64,000 nt of DNA from Stagnihabitans tardus (GTDB taxonomy: Bacteria > Pseudomonadota > Alphaproteobacteria > Rhodobacterales > Rhodobacteraceae), in NCBI RefSeq assembly GCF_009925085.1, contig NZ_JAABNR010000002.1, forward strand, positions 310,001 through 374,000. Direction: 5' to 3'. Below are positions 15,648 to 23,537 of the stretch, one piece after another. How positions within the stretch are numbered: position 1 is the stretch's first letter; every line of letters begins with the position of its first letter. Under the pieces are notes generated by a model that did no database searches, was not told where the DNA came from, and saw only the letters and a list, made by a program, of their open reading frames with translations. The translations under genes and the position numbers were made by a program.

Positions 15648-16297
15648 CGCCGGGGCCCTGCCTTCAGACCCCCGAGGGGCTGCGCTATTGGTATGTCGAC
15701 CACGGCCCGACCATCGGCAACCACGAATCCGTGCTGACCGAGGATCCCACGATCTCGATGCACCTTTTTTACGGCCTCGGGCCGGAGACCGTGGCCACCT
15801 ATCTTTTCCGCTATCGCGGCACCGCGATGGGCTTTCACGCGCGGGAAATCTCGGAGGGCCTTGGCCCCGGCCAGGAAGGCCCCGAGTATGACGCGGCGAC
15901 CAATATTCTGAGCCTGCCTGTCTGCCTCATCGGCATTCCGGTGCGGGACGCGGCTGCGCCCTATCGGCGCGGGGAGGATGGCAGGCTTTTGCGGGGAGAG
16001 GGGTGGAGCCATGTCAAAAAGCCGCCGGGGGACCGGGTCGAGACCTGGGTCACCGGCCTGACCGGCGAAGACTATTTGCAGGGCAAGCGCGACCGCTTCC
16101 CCTCCTGGCAGGTGCAGACCGAGATGCTGGCGCTTTGGCCCTGGCTGCTGGAGGGGCTCTGGGGCGATTTCCGCCGCTTGCAGCCCGGCTGGACGGGGCG
16201 GGCCGAGAATGGCCGGCTGATCCCCGTCAAACGCATGCGCTTTGGCCAGGCGCTGGAGCGCGAGCTGACCGGGGGGCTCTGGCTGGCTAGAGCCTGA
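15644..16297 (+). CDS. Uncharacterised protein, tandem paralog 2 in qmcA operon
   Basis: 217 aa from the ATG at 15644, overlapping the previous stop (ATGA). It aligns end to end with paralog 1 (GLRYWYVDHGP, TISMHLFYG, YLFRYRGTAMGF, WVTGLTGEDY, RDRFPSWQVQTEMLALWP, ELTGGLWLA), so the pair arose by duplication. The most conserved block, RDRFPSWQVQ.EMLALWP, is a useful search signature. No catalytic motif recognised. Its 3' end overlaps the convergent downstream gene by 11 bases. Confidence 0.75.
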   Translation: MTPGPCLQTPEGLRYWYVDHGPTIGNHESVLTEDPTISMHLFYGLGPETVATYLFRYRGTAMGFHAREISEGLGPGQEGPEYDAATNILSLPVCLIGIPVRDAAAPYRRGEDGRLLRGEGWSHVKKPPGDRVETWVTGLTGEDYLQGKRDRFPSWQVQTEMLALWPWLLEGLWGDFRRLQPGWTGRAENGRLIPVKRMRFGQALERELTGGLWLARA

Positions 16298-16952
16298 AGA
16301 GCCCCCAAAGGCCGGCCAGGGCGAGAAGCAGGAGGAAGATCGCCGTGGCGGTCAGGTCGCGCTGGACCGGCGGGGTCGGCGGCGGCGGCAGGGTCTCATG
16401 CGCGGGAACCTTGATCTCTCGGGGCTCCACGGGGTTCGAGAGATGCAGGCTCAGGAGTCCGTCATGCAGCTGGGTGGTCTCGGTCACCTCCTGCAGCGGT
16501 CGCCGCTCGTTGCCGCTCCAGCCCGGGAAGACCCGGCGGGTCGAGGTCACGTTGACCCAGAGGTCGAACTCCCATGGCCCGGCCCGCATCAGGTCAGTCA
16601 GGCTGTGGCAGTCGGGCCAGGGGAAATCGGGGACCTCGCGGCCCTGGTGATGCGCGGTCCAGGCCTTGGCCCAGTCGGCCTCCCCGCCGAGGCCCGGCGG
16701 CAGGCCCGCGCCGCGATGCAGGCACAGGTGCAAGCCCTGGTCCCGGGCGAGCGGGCCCAGCGGCACGGGCTCCGCCGGCGCCAGCTCCATCGAGACCCAG
16801 CCATGGCCCTGCTGCGTGCCGACCGAAAAGAGCGCCCTTGTGATCACCACGTCGCGGTCGGTGAGGTTTTCCAGAACCAGCCAGAGGGCGAAGTCCTCGG
16901 CGCCCGGGGTGCCGGTGGTCTTGAAGCCAAACAGGAAATGCGGGTCGGTCAT
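16287..16952 (-). CDS. Uncharacterised C-terminally membrane-anchored protein
   Basis: 221 aa with no signal peptide, a soluble N-terminal part and a single C-terminal helix (TATAIFLLLLALAGLWGLF) after a proline-rich linker (LPPPPTPPVQR). That is a tail-anchor layout with the bulk in the cytoplasm. Readable parts are FALWLVLENLTDRDVVITRA and GPWEFDLWVNVTSTRRVFPG, with a beta-rich feel. Convergent with the two tandem paralogs. Function unknown. Confidence 0.7.
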   Translation of the reverse strand: MTDPHFLFGFKTTGTPGAEDFALWLVLENLTDRDVVITRALFSVGTQQGHGWVSMELAPAEPVPLGPLARDQGLHLCLHRGAGLPPGLGGEADWAKAWTAHHQGREVPDFPWPDCHSLTDLMRAGPWEFDLWVNVTSTRRVFPGWSGNERRPLQEVTETTQLHDGLLSLHLSNPVEPREIKVPAHETLPPPPTPPVQRDLTATAIFLLLLALAGLWGLFRL

Positions 16953-17015
16953 GAAAGGCTTTCGCTTTTGTCGGCGTCAGGATGGGGAAAGCGGCGCCGA
17001 AAGGCAAGGATCGCG

Positions 17016-17163
17016 CGCCCTTGCAAGCCGGGGGCGAAGGGGCCATGTTTGGCGGGTGAAGGATGTCATGGACCTTTGGACGATCTGCTGGGTTTGGATG
17101 GTGGCCCTGGCCATGATGGCTCCTGCCTGCGACTGTCCTTGGCTGGGGGAGTTTCCGGGGTGA
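17016..17163 (+). pseudogene. Truncated duplicate of the nfeD leader and 5' end
   Basis: From about 17016 the sequence repeats the region just before and into nfeD (17534 onwards): CGCCCTTGCAA, then GGAAGGGGCCAT-like text, then an ATG at 17068 and ACCTTTGGACGATCTG. The encoded peptide starts MDLWTICWVWMVALA, against MELWTIWWVWVVAG in nfeD, then diverges and stops at 17163 after 31 codons. The stop (TGA 17161-17163) overlaps the GTG start of the next gene, so the relic might now act as a translated leader. Confidence 0.6.
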
Positions 17164-17528
17164 CACCAAGGACTGCACCAGGCCGCCTGACCGTCATCCA
17201 GCTTGCCCTTTGCCTCTCCTGGCTGCCCTGGGCCTTTGTCGGGGTCCATCTGGTGCCGGGCGAGGCGGCCTTCCTGTTGCGCGTGCAAGAGACCTCTCTG
17301 GCCGAGGCCCAGGCGCTTTATCACTTGCGCATGCATGTCTTTTCCGGCGGCCTTCTGATTTGCAGCCTTGCCGGAACGGGGGCCGCGATCTTTGGGCTGG
17401 TCAACCGCCAGGCCCTTCGGACGCCGCGCCTCGTCAGCCTGGGGCTTTTGGGTTTCGCGATCTGGGGCCTGTTGCAATGGTTCGGGAGCCTCATGTTCTG
17501 GACCCCGCCCTGGGTCCTGTTCGGGTGA
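17160..17528 (+). CDS. Uncharacterised membrane protein, 122 aa
   Basis: Starting from the GTG at 17160, which overlaps the stop of the truncated nfeD copy (GTGA), the frame encodes hydrophobic segments: LTVIQLALCLSWLPWAFVGV, VFSGGLLICSLAGTGAAIFG and LVSLGLLGFAIWGLLQWFGS. The stretch GEAAFLLRVQETSLAEAQA lies between the first two. It looks like a 3-4-helix inner-membrane protein. No family recognised. Start is uncertain, since the frame is open for a long way upstream. It lies between the decayed and the intact nfeD copies. Confidence 0.6.
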   Translation: MTPRTAPGRLTVIQLALCLSWLPWAFVGVHLVPGEAAFLLRVQETSLAEAQALYHLRMHVFSGGLLICSLAGTGAAIFGLVNRQALRTPRLVSLGLLGFAIWGLLQWFGSLMFWTPPWVLFG

Positions 17529-17586
17529 TAGGCCGCCCTTGCAACCCCGGGAGGAAGGGGCCATCTTTGCGGCAACGGAGGGTGCC

Positions 17587-17862
17587 ATGGAACTTTGGAC
17601 GATCTGGTGGGTGTGGGTCGTGGCGGGGGTGGCTTTGGCCATCCTGGAAATCGTCATCCCGGGCTTTGTCTTCCTGGGCTTCGCGCTGGGCGCGGGCTTG
17701 ACCGGGCTCCTGGTGCTTGCGGGCCTCGCGCCGGGGAATGTCGCGGTGCTGAGCCTGGTCTTTGCCGTGCTGTCGCTGGTCTGCTGGGTCGCGCTGCGCC
17801 GGTCGGTCGGCGTCACGCGGGGCCAGGTCAAGGTCTGGACCGAGGATATCAACGACCGCTAG
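17587..17862 (+). CDS. nfeD: NfeD-family membrane protein (short form)
   Basis: 91-aa partner of SPFH proteins: MELWTIWWVWVVAGVALAIL, EIVIPGFVFLGFALGAGLTG, a hydrophobic hairpin and the tail RRSVGVTRGQVKVWTEDIND. The EIVIPG(F) motif in the first helix is characteristic of NfeD. The OB-fold domain of long NfeD is almost entirely absent, as in short NfeD1b-type proteins. Normally next to qmcA; here separated by unknown genes. Confidence 0.85.
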   Translation: MELWTIWWVWVVAGVALAILEIVIPGFVFLGFALGAGLTGLLVLAGLAPGNVAVLSLVFAVLSLVCWVALRRSVGVTRGQVKVWTEDINDR

Positions 17863-17924
17863 GTGGTTAACGGCTTGGTAAGGCTGCGTTCCTAAGCTGT
17901 TCCAGTCGATTCCCCGGAGGCCCG

Positions 17925-18554
17925 ATGATCAAGCTTTACGAAAACCCGGGTTGGGGCTCTGCCATCGTGGAGCTGCAACTTGCGCTGTATGACCTGCCGC
18001 ACGAACTGGTGACGGCGGGGAATATCCATCAGGACCCAAGCGCGCGGGCGGCCCTGGGCAAGGTCAACCCGCTGATCCAGATCCCGACCCTGGTCCTGCC
18101 GGATGGCGAGGTCGTGACGGAAAGCGCGGCCATCACGCTGGTCCTGGCCGACCTTGCGCGGTCCGATCTCCTGGTGCCCAAGGCGCGCAAGGCGCATCGG
18201 GCGGCCTTTCTGCGCTGGCTGGTGTTCCTCGTGGCCTCGATCTACCCGTCCTTCGTCTATTCCGACACGCCAGAGCGTTTCGTGAAGGGCAATGGCGGGG
18301 AATCCTACCAGGTCAACGTGATCGAACACCGCAAGGCCATGTGGAAGGTGATGGAGGCCGAGGCCGCGCGCCATGGCGGGCCGTGGTTCCTGGGCGAGCG
18401 GATGACGGCCATCGACATTTTCCTGGCCTGCATGGTGCATTGGCGCCCGAAGGAAGAGTGGTTCCAGGCCGAAACGCCCTGCCTGTGGCGCGCGGCCGAG
18501 GAGGCGGCCAAGCTTCCGGCCCTGCGCGCGGCCTACAAGCGCAATTTCGGATGA
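17925..18554 (+). CDS. Glutathione S-transferase family protein
   Basis: 209 aa: N-terminal thioredoxin-like domain (MIKLYENPGWGSAIVELQLA through PLIQIPTLVLPDGEVVTESA), where IPTLVL and ESAAI are the glutathione-binding cis-Pro and SNAIL-like motifs. An all-helical C-terminal domain ends in AAYKRNFG. Substrate unknown. The expected catalytic Ser/Cys position near residue 10 reads NPGWGS, so the Ser might serve. Its stop overlaps the Nudix gene start by four bases. Confidence 0.86.
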   Translation: MIKLYENPGWGSAIVELQLALYDLPHELVTAGNIHQDPSARAALGKVNPLIQIPTLVLPDGEVVTESAAITLVLADLARSDLLVPKARKAHRAAFLRWLVFLVASIYPSFVYSDTPERFVKGNGGESYQVNVIEHRKAMWKVMEAEAARHGGPWFLGERMTAIDIFLACMVHWRPKEEWFQAETPCLWRAAEEAAKLPALRAAYKRNFG

Positions 18555-18976
18555 GCTTCCAGGGCGCCAAGCTGGCCTTGCTCTTGGGCGATCACGTCCT
18601 GGCCTATCTGCGCGACGATGTGCCCGACCTGGCCTGGGCGGGGATGTGGGACCTGCCGGGCGGCGGGCGCGAGGGGGAGGAGAGCCCCGAGGCCTGCGCG
18701 CTGCGCGAGCTGGAGGAAGAGTTCGGCCTGCGCTTCGGGGCCGATCGGCTGGAACACGGCTGGGCCCTGCCCTCGATGAGCAGGCCCGATCGGCTGGGCT
18801 GGTTCTTCCTGGGCCGGATCACGCGGGACGAGGTCGAGGCGATCCGCTTCGGCGACGAGGGCCAGTTCTGGAAGATGATGCCGGTCGCGGATTTCCTCGA
18901 CCATCCCCAGGGCATCCCTCCGCTGCAAGAGCGTCTGCGGATGGCGCTGCAAGAGAGCGGCTGGGTCGCGGCGTAA
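18551..18976 (+). CDS. Nudix hydrolase
   Basis: 141-aa Nudix-fold pyrophosphohydrolase. It has a perfect Nudix box from GGREGEESPEAC to ALRELEEEFGL (residues about 38-60) after GMWDLPGGGR. Further conserved parts are WFFLGRIT and QFWKMMPVADFLD. MutT-like; substrate unknown. Translationally coupled to the GST gene (ATGA overlap). Confidence 0.88.
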   Translation: MSFQGAKLALLLGDHVLAYLRDDVPDLAWAGMWDLPGGGREGEESPEACALRELEEEFGLRFGADRLEHGWALPSMSRPDRLGWFFLGRITRDEVEAIRFGDEGQFWKMMPVADFLDHPQGIPPLQERLRMALQESGWVAA

Positions 18977-19374
18977 GGCCGCCGGATCTGCCGCGCCGCA
19001 AGGACCCGGCATCCGCCGATGCCGAAGGGGCGCGGGCAGCGGATCGCGCCTTGTCCCGGCGCCCCTCGGGTCCCTGCCGCGTCCAGAGGCCGCGTGCTCC
19101 TCGCCTCGGACCGGAACCGGTCGGGGCGGTGTCTTGCCCCTCCCGACCGTGCCGATGGCTGTGCTTGCAGGTGCGATCCTGGGCCAGGACAAAGCCGCAG
19201 GGGCCGCGCCCGTGCCCCGTCTCAGCCTGGGAAGGAAGCGCGCCGACACGGGGCCGCGCGTGACCGGTGTCGCTCGGGGCTGCGATGGGGACGAAACCGG
19301 GGCGCGCAGGAAGACCTCCGGCCAGGCGCAGCGCTTGGGGCGAGGCAGCAGCCCGAGGCGGGCCGCTGTCCCCG
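18977..19374. other. GC-rich intergenic stretch, no gene supported
   Basis: About 400 bases after the Nudix gene carry no convincing reading frame, terminator or known RNA. Frames that stay open are Arg/Pro/Gly-rich and look like GC-rich chance frames. It leads directly into the CAGTCGGCAGG repeats. A decayed gene is possible but not demonstrable. Confidence 0.5.
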
Positions 19375-19489
19375 CAGTCGGCAGGGCGCGGGTGACATGA
19401 AGCGACACCGGGTGCAGTCGGCGGGGCCTTCCTTGCAGTCGGCAGGGCCCAGGGCCGCCATCTGGGCGCGCCCTGTCAGTCGGCAGGAC
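19375..19489. repeat. Cluster A of the CCTGCCGACTG repeat family (4 copies)
   Basis: Copies of CAGTCGGC(A/G)GG, the reverse complement of CCTGCCGACTG, begin at about 19375, 19415, 19436 and 19477, all in the same orientation. The cluster lies in the convergent gap between the Nudix gene and pyrF. The same word recurs in two other gaps (near 35.1-35.3 and 37.6-37.7 kb). Confidence 0.75.
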
Positions 19490-19493
19490 CCCC

Positions 19494-20207
19494 TCAGCGG
19501 TTGGGCAGCACGGCTTGCGGAGAACTCAGCTCGGCCAGGATCGCGCGGGCGGCGGCGGCTGGGTCTTGTGCGGCCCAGATCGGGCGGCCCACCACGATGT
19601 GATCGGCCCCCGCCGCAATCGCCGCAGCCGGCGTCGCGATGCGCTTCTGATCCCCCGCCGCCGACCCCGCAGGCCGCACCCCCGGCGTCACGATCAACCG
19701 ACCCGCCGCCTGGGGCAGGGCGCGGATCGCGGCGGCCTCTTGCGGCGAGGCGATGACACCATCCGCCCCGGCCTCCAGCGCCCGGGCCGCGCGTTCCAGC
19801 GTGATCTCGGCCAGGTCACCTGGGCGGATCAGGTTGGCATCCAGGTCCGCGCGGTCCAAGGAGGTCAGCACCGTCACGGCGAGGATCTTCAGATCCGAGC
19901 CCGCTTTCCCCTCCGCCGCCGCCCGCACCACCTGCGGATCGCCATGGACGGTCAGGAAATCCAGCTCGTACTGCGCAATCCCCCGCACCGCCTTTTCCAC
20001 CGTGGCGCCGATGTCGAAGAGCTTCATGTCCAGGAAGACCCGCTTGCCGCGCTCCTGCTTCAGCTCGTTGGCCAAGGCCAGCCCGCCGCCGGTCAGCATC
20101 CCCAGGCCGATCTTCCAGAACGAGACCGTGTCGCCCAGGCGGTCGGCCAGGGCCAGGCCCTGCACCACGTTCTCGACATCGCAGGCAAGGATCAGGCGGT
20201 CATCCAT
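19494..20207 (-). CDS. pyrF: Orotidine 5'-phosphate decarboxylase
   Basis: Converts OMP to UMP, the last step of pyrimidine synthesis. The 237-aa TIM barrel has the active-site motif DMKLFDIGATV (Asp-x-Lys-x-x-Asp, residues about 60-70). It also has VSFWKIGLGMLTGGG, FLTVHGDPQVVRAA, VIASPQEAAAIRAL, IVTPGVRP and DHIVVGRPIW. Start MDDRLILACDV at 20207. The 3' end abuts repeat cluster A. Confidence 0.95.
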   Translation of the reverse strand: MDDRLILACDVENVVQGLALADRLGDTVSFWKIGLGMLTGGGLALANELKQERGKRVFLDMKLFDIGATVEKAVRGIAQYELDFLTVHGDPQVVRAAAEGKAGSDLKILAVTVLTSLDRADLDANLIRPGDLAEITLERAARALEAGADGVIASPQEAAAIRALPQAAGRLIVTPGVRPAGSAAGDQKRIATPAAAIAAGADHIVVGRPIWAAQDPAAAARAILAELSSPQAVLPNR

Positions 20208-20295
20208 CTGGGGCTCCGGGATCAAGGGGGGTGGCGTTCCCTCGCGCGGGGGCTGCGGCTTGTCAAGCCATCTGGCCGGGCTTAGGGTCCGGCCC

Positions 20296-21150
20296 ATGGG
20301 AATTTCATTCGACATCGGCGGATCGCGCATCCGGGCCGCCCGCGACGGCCTGGCGCTGGGCGAGGTCACGACGCCCTCGGAGGCCGAGGCCTTCGTCGCC
20401 GCCATCGCGGGCTTTCTGACGCCGCAGGACCGGGCGCTCGCCATCTCCATCGCGGGCGTGGTCGATCCCGAAAGCCAGCGCATCAAGGTCGCCAATATCC
20501 CCTGCATCGACGGGCGGGCCCTGGCGCCGGAGCTGGAAGCGGCGCTTGGCCGCCGGGTCCTGGTGCTGAATGACGCCGATTGCTTTGCCCTGGCCGAGCT
20601 GGCCATGGGCGCCGCGCGGGGGCATCGCAATGTCTTTGGCGTCATCCTGGGCTCGGGCGTGGGCGGGGGCCTGGTGATCGAGGGCCGCGTCGTGCAAGGC
20701 GCCGGGGGATTTGCGGGGGAATGGGGCCATGGGCCGGTGATCCGCGAGCCTGCCTTTGCCTGCGGCTGCGGGCAGGTCGGGTGCCTCGATACCGTGGGCT
20801 CGGCCCGGGGGCTGGAGAAGCTGCACCAGCATCTGACCGGGGAGGTCATAGGCTCGGTCGAGGTCATAAGGCGCTGGCGGGCGGGGCGGCCTTCGCCTGC
20901 GGTGAACCTGTGGCTGGAGCTGGTCAGTGGCCAGTTGGCCATGGTGGTGAACCTGGTGGGATGTTCCTGCGTGCCGGTGGGGGGCGGGCTGGCCAATGAC
21001 CGGGCGCTGATCGCGGCGCTGGACCGGGCGGTCCGGGCGCGGATATTGCGCCGGGTCGATCAACCCCTGGTCGTGGTGGCCGAGGCGGGGCCGGATGCGG
21101 GGCTCATTGGGGCGGCATTTGCCGGGGAGGCGGAATTTGGCGCTGCTTGA
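20296..21150 (+). CDS. nagK: ROK-family sugar kinase (N-acetylglucosamine kinase-like)
   Basis: 284-aa ROK kinase: phosphate loop FDIGGSRIRAA at the start, catalytic Asp in LNDADCFALAE (residues about 93-103), GVILGSGVGGGLVIEG, GEWGHGPV, and the zinc motif CGCGQVGCLDT (about 156-166). The EWGH motif and zinc cluster fit the NagK/Mlc branch; the exact sugar is not certain. It is followed by cutC with a 14-base overlap, then mtgA, hinting at a role in amino-sugar or murein recycling (inference). Confidence 0.85.
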   Translation: MGISFDIGGSRIRAARDGLALGEVTTPSEAEAFVAAIAGFLTPQDRALAISIAGVVDPESQRIKVANIPCIDGRALAPELEAALGRRVLVLNDADCFALAELAMGAARGHRNVFGVILGSGVGGGLVIEGRVVQGAGGFAGEWGHGPVIREPAFACGCGQVGCLDTVGSARGLEKLHQHLTGEVIGSVEVIRRWRAGRPSPAVNLWLELVSGQLAMVVNLVGCSCVPVGGGLANDRALIAALDRAVRARILRRVDQPLVVVAEAGPDAGLIGAAFAGEAEFGAA

Positions 21151-21844
21151 GGTTTGCGTGGATGATGTCCTGGGCTTGGCCGAGGCCGTGGCGGGGGGCG
21201 CCGACCGGGTGGAGCTCTGTTCGGCCCTGGCCTTGGGGGGCCTGACGCCCTCGCCGGGGTTGATGGCGCAGGCGGTGGACTGCGGGCTGCCCTGCTATCC
21301 GATCATAAGGCCCCGGTCGGGGAGCTTCTGCTTTTCGGAAGAAGAGGTCGAGACGATCTGCGGCGATATCCGCGCCGCGCGGGCGCTTGGCCTGCCGGGG
21401 GTGGTCCTCGGCGCCTCGCGGCCCGATTTCCGGCTGGATGTGCTGGCCCTGGAGGAGATGACCCAAGCCGCTGGCGACATGGACCTGACGCTGCACCGCT
21501 GCATCGACCTGTGCCCCGACGTGGAGGAGGCGGTGCAGGAGGCGATTGGCCTCGGCTTCCGTCGCATTCTGACCTCGGGCGGGGCCTTGCGGGCCTCCGA
21601 TGGGGTGGCGCGGCTCAAGCAGATGATCGCGGTGGCGGGGGGGCGGATTTCGATCATGCCGGGCTCGGGCGTGTCCGTGGACACCTGGCCCTTGCTGGCC
21701 GGTCTTGGGGTGGCGGAGGTCCATGCCTCTTGCGCCGTGGCCCTGCCGTCGGACCCGGTGCTGCGGGCCTTTGGCTTCGAGACCGGGGCCGAGAAGCGGA
21801 CGGATCGGGCGAAAGTGGCGGAGTTGAAGGCTCTGATCGCTTGA
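21137..21844 (+). CDS. cutC: CutC-family protein (copper homeostasis annotation)
   Basis: 235-aa TIM-barrel protein: LLEVCVDDVLGLAEAVAGGA, DRVELCSALALGGLTPSPGL, IIRPRSGSFCFSEEE, DLTLHRCIDLC, RILTSGGALRASDGV, ISIMPGSGVS and EVHASCA. The best start is TTG at 21137, preceded by GGGGAGG and giving (M)ALLEVCVDD at the expected N-terminus; an ATG 14 codons earlier adds an unlikely basic extension. The copper role of CutC is weakly supported in the literature. The overlap with a sugar kinase points to carbohydrate metabolism. Confidence 0.87.
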   Translation: MALLEVCVDDVLGLAEAVAGGADRVELCSALALGGLTPSPGLMAQAVDCGLPCYPIIRPRSGSFCFSEEEVETICGDIRAARALGLPGVVLGASRPDFRLDVLALEEMTQAAGDMDLTLHRCIDLCPDVEEAVQEAIGLGFRRILTSGGALRASDGVARLKQMIAVAGGRISIMPGSGVSVDTWPLLAGLGVAEVHASCAVALPSDPVLRAFGFETGAEKRTDRAKVAELKALIA

Positions 21845-21874
21845 CCGGCGCAAGGGGGCGTGGTTTTTCGGCTC

Positions 21875-22618
21875 ATGGCGCGCAGGAAGACACCCAAGGC
21901 CGAAGAGGCCCCCGAAGCTTTGGCAGAGGTGCTGCCGCGCCCGCTGTGGCGGCGCGCCCTCGCCTGGGCCGGGCGCGGGGTCATGGCGGTGGTGGTCTTC
22001 TACCTCTTCCTCATCGCGCTCTATTCCTTCGTCCCGCCGCCGCGCAACATCTACCAATGGCAGGAGGCCCTGCGCCTGGGCGGGATCGAACGCGACTGGG
22101 TGCCGATGGACCAGATCGCCCCCGAGATGGCGCGGTCGGTCGTCGCCGCCGAGGATGCCAATTTCTGCCTGCATTGGGGTTTCGACATCGAGCAGATCAG
22201 GGCCGCGATTGCCGATGGGCAAAAGCGCGGGGCAAGCACGATCAGCCAGCAGGTGGTGAAGAATGTCTTCCTGTGGCAGGGGCGGAGCTATGTTCGCAAG
22301 GCCCTGGAGGCCGTCCTGACCCCGGTGGTGGAGCTGATGTGGTCGAAAGAGCGCATCCTGGAGGTCTACCTGAACGAGGCGGAGTTCTCCGAGGGCGTCT
22401 TCGGCGTGGGGGCGGCGGCGCGGGTGCTCTTTGACACCGACGCCGCCAGCCTGACGCCGAAACAGGCGGCGAGGTTGGCGGCCGTGTTGCCCAACCCCAA
22501 GGAATACAATGCGGTCAAGCCCGGGAGCTATGTGAGGAACCGCGCAGGCCAGATCATCTCGGGCGCCGAGACCATCGAGGCAGACGGAAGGGCGGCCTGT
22601 TTCGAGACGGTGGATTGA
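21875..22618 (+). CDS. mtgA: Monofunctional biosynthetic peptidoglycan transglycosylase
   Basis: Polymerises lipid II into glycan strands at the inner membrane (family GT51). The 247-aa protein has one N-terminal helix (VMAVVVFYLFLIALYSFV) and the GT51 motifs VAAEDANFCLHWGFD (catalytic Glu), GASTISQQVVKNVFLW, RKALEAVLTPVVELMW, SKERILEVYLNEAEF, and GAAARVLF. ATG at 21875 chosen; a GTG at 21860 is an alternative. The stop overlaps the next gene's ATG by one base. Confidence 0.92.
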   Translation: MARRKTPKAEEAPEALAEVLPRPLWRRALAWAGRGVMAVVVFYLFLIALYSFVPPPRNIYQWQEALRLGGIERDWVPMDQIAPEMARSVVAAEDANFCLHWGFDIEQIRAAIADGQKRGASTISQQVVKNVFLWQGRSYVRKALEAVLTPVVELMWSKERILEVYLNEAEFSEGVFGVGAAARVLFDTDAASLTPKQAARLAAVLPNPKEYNAVKPGSYVRNRAGQIISGAETIEADGRAACFETVD

Positions 22619-23484
22619 TGCCGCGCTGGTGGTGGTGGCTCAGCGCCCTTGCTTTCGCGAGCTTCCTCCTGAGCCAAGTTGGCTTTCTCGTCCTGTGGAC
22701 CTCGCTTGTGACACTCTTTCTGCTGTTCCCCTTTTGGATTCTTTGCGCCAATCTTTGGTTTCTTGCCCTGGCGCTTGGTCCCTTTGCCTATTTTCAAAGG
22801 CGAGGGCGGCCCCTCGTCGGGATCGCCCTTGGCCTTGTCCTTGCAGGTCTGCCCGCAGTCTGGGTCTGGGGCGGCATCCCGCGTCAAAAGGCAGAGGTGG
22901 AAGCCCTTCAGGGGATCGGCCCGGCGGTTGCGGTCACGGGCCTTCCGGTTTCGGTCGAGATCGCGTCCACGGTCGGCAGCGAAGATCACTTGGGCCGCTG
23001 CCTGGCGCTGTGTCAGAGGCTTCTGGCCGGTGGGGATGTCGCCTGGGTCCGGGTTCGAGCCGATGGCAAGGTGGTGCGCCTGGTCTATCAGCGCCTTCCG
23101 GCTGAGGTCTGCCGGGCCGTCAATCCGCGTTTCGACCTGAAGGCGCCCTGTATCCGTGGCATCCCCGACATGGGTGCCCGCGCCGACCTGATCCTCATGC
23201 GAGAGGTAAGCGGCCCCGGCAAGACGCGGCCTGCCGGGGCAGTGGTCTGGGCGAGCCATGTCGATGCGGTCGTGGTTTGGGACCAAAGGGCTGGGTCCGT
23301 GCGGCTTGCCGCGGGCGCGCAGGTGCATTGGCTGGCGGTCGAGCCGTGGTTCGAGCCCGCCGTGGCAGCCTTCAATGGCAGCCCTGCGACGTCCTTTCGA
23401 CTGCATCGTGCCGAAGGAAGTACAGCCCGCATCGACCCCGCCGATCTCTTGCGCGCCATTGGCCTGCGCCTCGGTCCGCCCTGA
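22618..23484 (+). CDS. Uncharacterised membrane protein, 288 aa
   Basis: Three to four N-terminal hydrophobic segments (WWWWLSALAFASFLLSQVGF, LVTLFLLFPFWILCANLWFL, LVGIALGLVLAGLPAVWVWG) precede a soluble, mixed domain of about 190 aa with several cysteines (GRCLALCQRL, AEVCRAV, APCIRG). The C-terminal part would face the periplasm if the number of helices is odd. No family recognised. Translationally coupled to mtgA (TGATG), suggesting an envelope role. Confidence 0.75.
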   Translation: MPRWWWWLSALAFASFLLSQVGFLVLWTSLVTLFLLFPFWILCANLWFLALALGPFAYFQRRGRPLVGIALGLVLAGLPAVWVWGGIPRQKAEVEALQGIGPAVAVTGLPVSVEIASTVGSEDHLGRCLALCQRLLAGGDVAWVRVRADGKVVRLVYQRLPAEVCRAVNPRFDLKAPCIRGIPDMGARADLILMREVSGPGKTRPAGAVVWASHVDAVVVWDQRAGSVRLAAGAQVHWLAVEPWFEPAVAAFNGSPATSFRLHRAEGSTARIDPADLLRAIGLRLGPP

Positions 23485-23537
23485 CTTGCCGCGCCGGGGC
23501 ATGGCGGCTATGAACGGAGGAAGCCTTCGGAGACCCC

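Noticed and set aside
19134-19400. 88-aa frame in the gap before pyrF
   Set aside because: Gly/Arg/Pro-rich, poor ribosome site, and it overlaps the repeat cluster; looks like chance.
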